Position numbers and translations under genes: made by a program
Origin: Microbacterium sp. ProA8
GTDB taxonomy: Bacteria; Actinomycetota; Actinomycetes; Actinomycetales; Microbacteriaceae
Length of the DNA: 64,000 nucleotides
Reading direction: 5' to 3'
Assembly: GCF_039905635.1 (NCBI RefSeq)
Contig: NZ_CP157000.1
Coordinates: forward strand, 3,658,001-3,722,000
The notes under the pieces: generated by a model
Databases searched by the model: none
Told to the model about the DNA's origin: nothing
Seen by the model: only the letters and a program-made list of their open reading frames with translations
Shown here: piece after piece, positions 62,777 to 64,000 of the stretch
How the letters are laid out: every line of letters starts with the position of its first letter
Numbering within the stretch: position 1 is the first letter of the stretch

Positions 62777-64000
62777 CCAGCGCTCCCGGTGCACCGGCGA
62801 TGTCCGGACACATCGCGCTCCCCGCACCGCTGCGGCTCGACGCGACCGGCGTCGCTCGCGCCGAGCGGCGCCCGCGCATGGCGAACACCGAGGACCCCCG
62901 ACCCGGGCTTGCGCTGACCAGCCGCGCGCTCATGCGGGACGGGCGCCCGTGGCTGCCGGTGTCGGGCGAACTGCACTACACGCGGGTTCCGCGCGAGCGA
63001 TGGACGTCGCGGCTGCGGCTCATGCGGTCCGGCGGCATCTCCGTCGTGTCGACGTACGTGCCGTGGCTCCATCACGAACCGGTCCGGGGCGAGGTGCGCT
63101 TCGACGGACGGTTCGATCTCGCGGCGTTCGTCGATGCCGTGCGCGCCGAAGGGCTCGAGATCGTGCTGCGCATCGGCCCGTGGGTGCACGGCGAGATGCG
63201 CAACGGCGGATTCCCCGACTGGGTGCAGCAGGCGCCGGTGCAGCACCGCACCGACGACCCGGCGTACCTCGATCTCGTGCGGGAGTGGTTCGGGCGCATC
63301 GCCCGCGCCCTCGACGGGCGCTGCCGCCCCGACACGGTGCTCGCGATCCAGCTCGAGAACGAGCTGTACGACCAGCCGGGCCATCTCGTCACCCTCAAGC
63401 GGCTCGCCCGTGAGGCAGGCCTGTCGGCCCCGCTGTGGACGGCGACCGCGTGGGGCGGCGCCGATCTTCCCGATCCCGAGGTGCTGCCGCTGTGGGGCGG
63501 CTACGGCGACGGATTCTGGGTCGACCCCGGCGAGCCGTGGGATCCGACTTTCCGGGCGCACTACTTCTTCTCCGACACGTGGGACGACCCCGGCATCGGC
63601 GCCGACGTCCGCGGCGCCGAGGCGACCGGCGGCGCCGCCGAGCTGTCGCCGTGGTTCCCGGCAGCCACGTGCGAGCTCGGCGGCGGCATGGCGACGGCGT
63701 ACCACCGCCGGCCGCGTCCCGACGCCCTCGACATCGCCGCCGTCGCGCACGCCAAGCTGGGCAGCGGATCCGCGTGGCAGGGCTTCTACATGTACGCCGG
63801 CGGCACGAACCCCGGGCCGGGACTCGAGGAGACCCAGGCCACGGGGTACCCCAACGACATGACGCGGCTGAGCTACGACTTCCACGCGCCGATCGGCGAG
63901 GCCGGCCGCACCGCCCCGAGCCACGCCGCACTGCGGCTGCAGCATGCGTTCATCGAGGCGTTCGGGGAACGCCTCGCTCCGATGCCGGCGCACCTTCCCG
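62773..64000 (+). CDS. GH35 beta-galactosidase (3' end outside window)
   Basis: 409 residues are visible. The GH35 barrel appears from about residue 55: LPVSGELHYTRVPRERWTSR, SVVSTYVPWLHHEP, LRIGPWVHGEMRNGGFPDW and the acid/base region LAIQLENELYDQPG (E197 expected). The expected nucleophile region would lie around 275-290, where TCELGGGM is visible. The first 45 residues are Pro/Ala-rich and the ATG at 62773, overlapping the GH51 stop, may be followed by a later true start (ATG at 62800). GH35 enzymes release galactose from beta-galactan. The right edge cuts it. Confidence 0.88.
   Translation, partial: MTSAPGAPAMSGHIALPAPLRLDATGVARAERRPRMANTEDPRPGLALTSRALMRDGRPWLPVSGELHYTRVPRERWTSRLRLMRSGGISVVSTYVPWLHHEPVRGEVRFDGRFDLAAFVDAVRAEGLEIVLRIGPWVHGEMRNGGFPDWVQQAPVQHRTDDPAYLDLVREWFGRIARALDGRCRPDTVLAIQLENELYDQPGHLVTLKRLAREAGLSAPLWTATAWGGADLPDPEVLPLWGGYGDGFWVDPGEPWDPTFRAHYFFSDTWDDPGIGADVRGAEATGGAAELSPWFPAATCELGGGMATAYHRRPRPDALDIAAVAHAKLGSGSAWQGFYMYAGGTNPGPGLEETQATGYPNDMTRLSYDFHAPIGEAGRTAPSHAALRLQHAFIEAFGERLAPMPAHLP

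Noticed and set aside
1..64000. Insertion sequences, integrases, prophage or defence systems
   Set aside because: No transposase, recombinase, capsid, toxin or restriction motifs were found in any plausible frame.

Overview
The window is very GC-rich, with GC-ending codons, frequent GTG starts, many start codons placed 6-7 nt after a -10 box, and a common GGATGCC/GGCATCC word. With F420-type enzymes and tandem LCP proteins this points to an actinobacterium of the Microbacteriaceae, most like Microbacterium. That assignment is inference; no rRNA or marker search was possible.

Left part (1 to about 22.8 kb) is mostly core chromosome. In order it holds an ArsR-SRPBCC fused regulator (cut by the left edge), a RibD/DHFR-like reductase, a DUF6069 membrane protein, two translationally coupled LCP cell-wall ligases, tRNA-Ser(UGA), a HAD phosphatase coupled to serS, and a diacylglycerol-kinase-like enzyme. 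An alpha-glucoside locus follows: LacI, GH13 and a maltose-type ABC importer. Then come a photolyase, an F420/NADP-type reductase, an LLM flavin oxidoreductase, pheA coupled to a PPOX protein, and pgm.

From about 22.9 kb to the right edge, after a small GlsB-type stress protein, the window is a plant-polysaccharide utilisation island whose parts fit rhamnogalacturonan-I and its galactan, arabinan and fucosyl or xylosyl decorations. It encodes a DUF6807 protein, the tight operon GH42-GH31-GH3, a divergent operon GH95-LacI-YesL, and a LipO/LplB/LplC-type importer facing a LacI gene. Next come an RhgT-like esterase, an ABC exporter and a Gfo/Idh dehydrogenase. A second LplB/LplC importer lies between an upstream yesL gene and downstream genes for a YesU-like protein and a PL26/YetA-like exo-rhamnogalacturonan lyase. 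The right end is a long + strand run: importer, YesL, GH42, second binding protein, GH51 and GH35 (cut by the right edge). The hydrolases and the lyase lack signal peptides while the five binding proteins are lipoproteins. The model is uptake of oligosaccharides and cytoplasmic breakdown. None of the four importers has its own ATPase gene here.

Regulation is dominated by LacI-type palindromes centred on GCGC or ACGT at nearly every promoter of the island. Strong hairpins lie between three binding-protein genes and their permeases. The DNA also carries a family of palindromic repeats (CGGTCGTTGAGCGAGC...GACGAAACG). One copy lies in frame inside the GH95 gene and one set forms a 123-bp tandem triplet. 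A second dispersed repeat and an array of TCCTCA-NN-TGAGGA palindromes with a 106-bp period are also present. No insertion sequence, prophage or CRISPR was seen.
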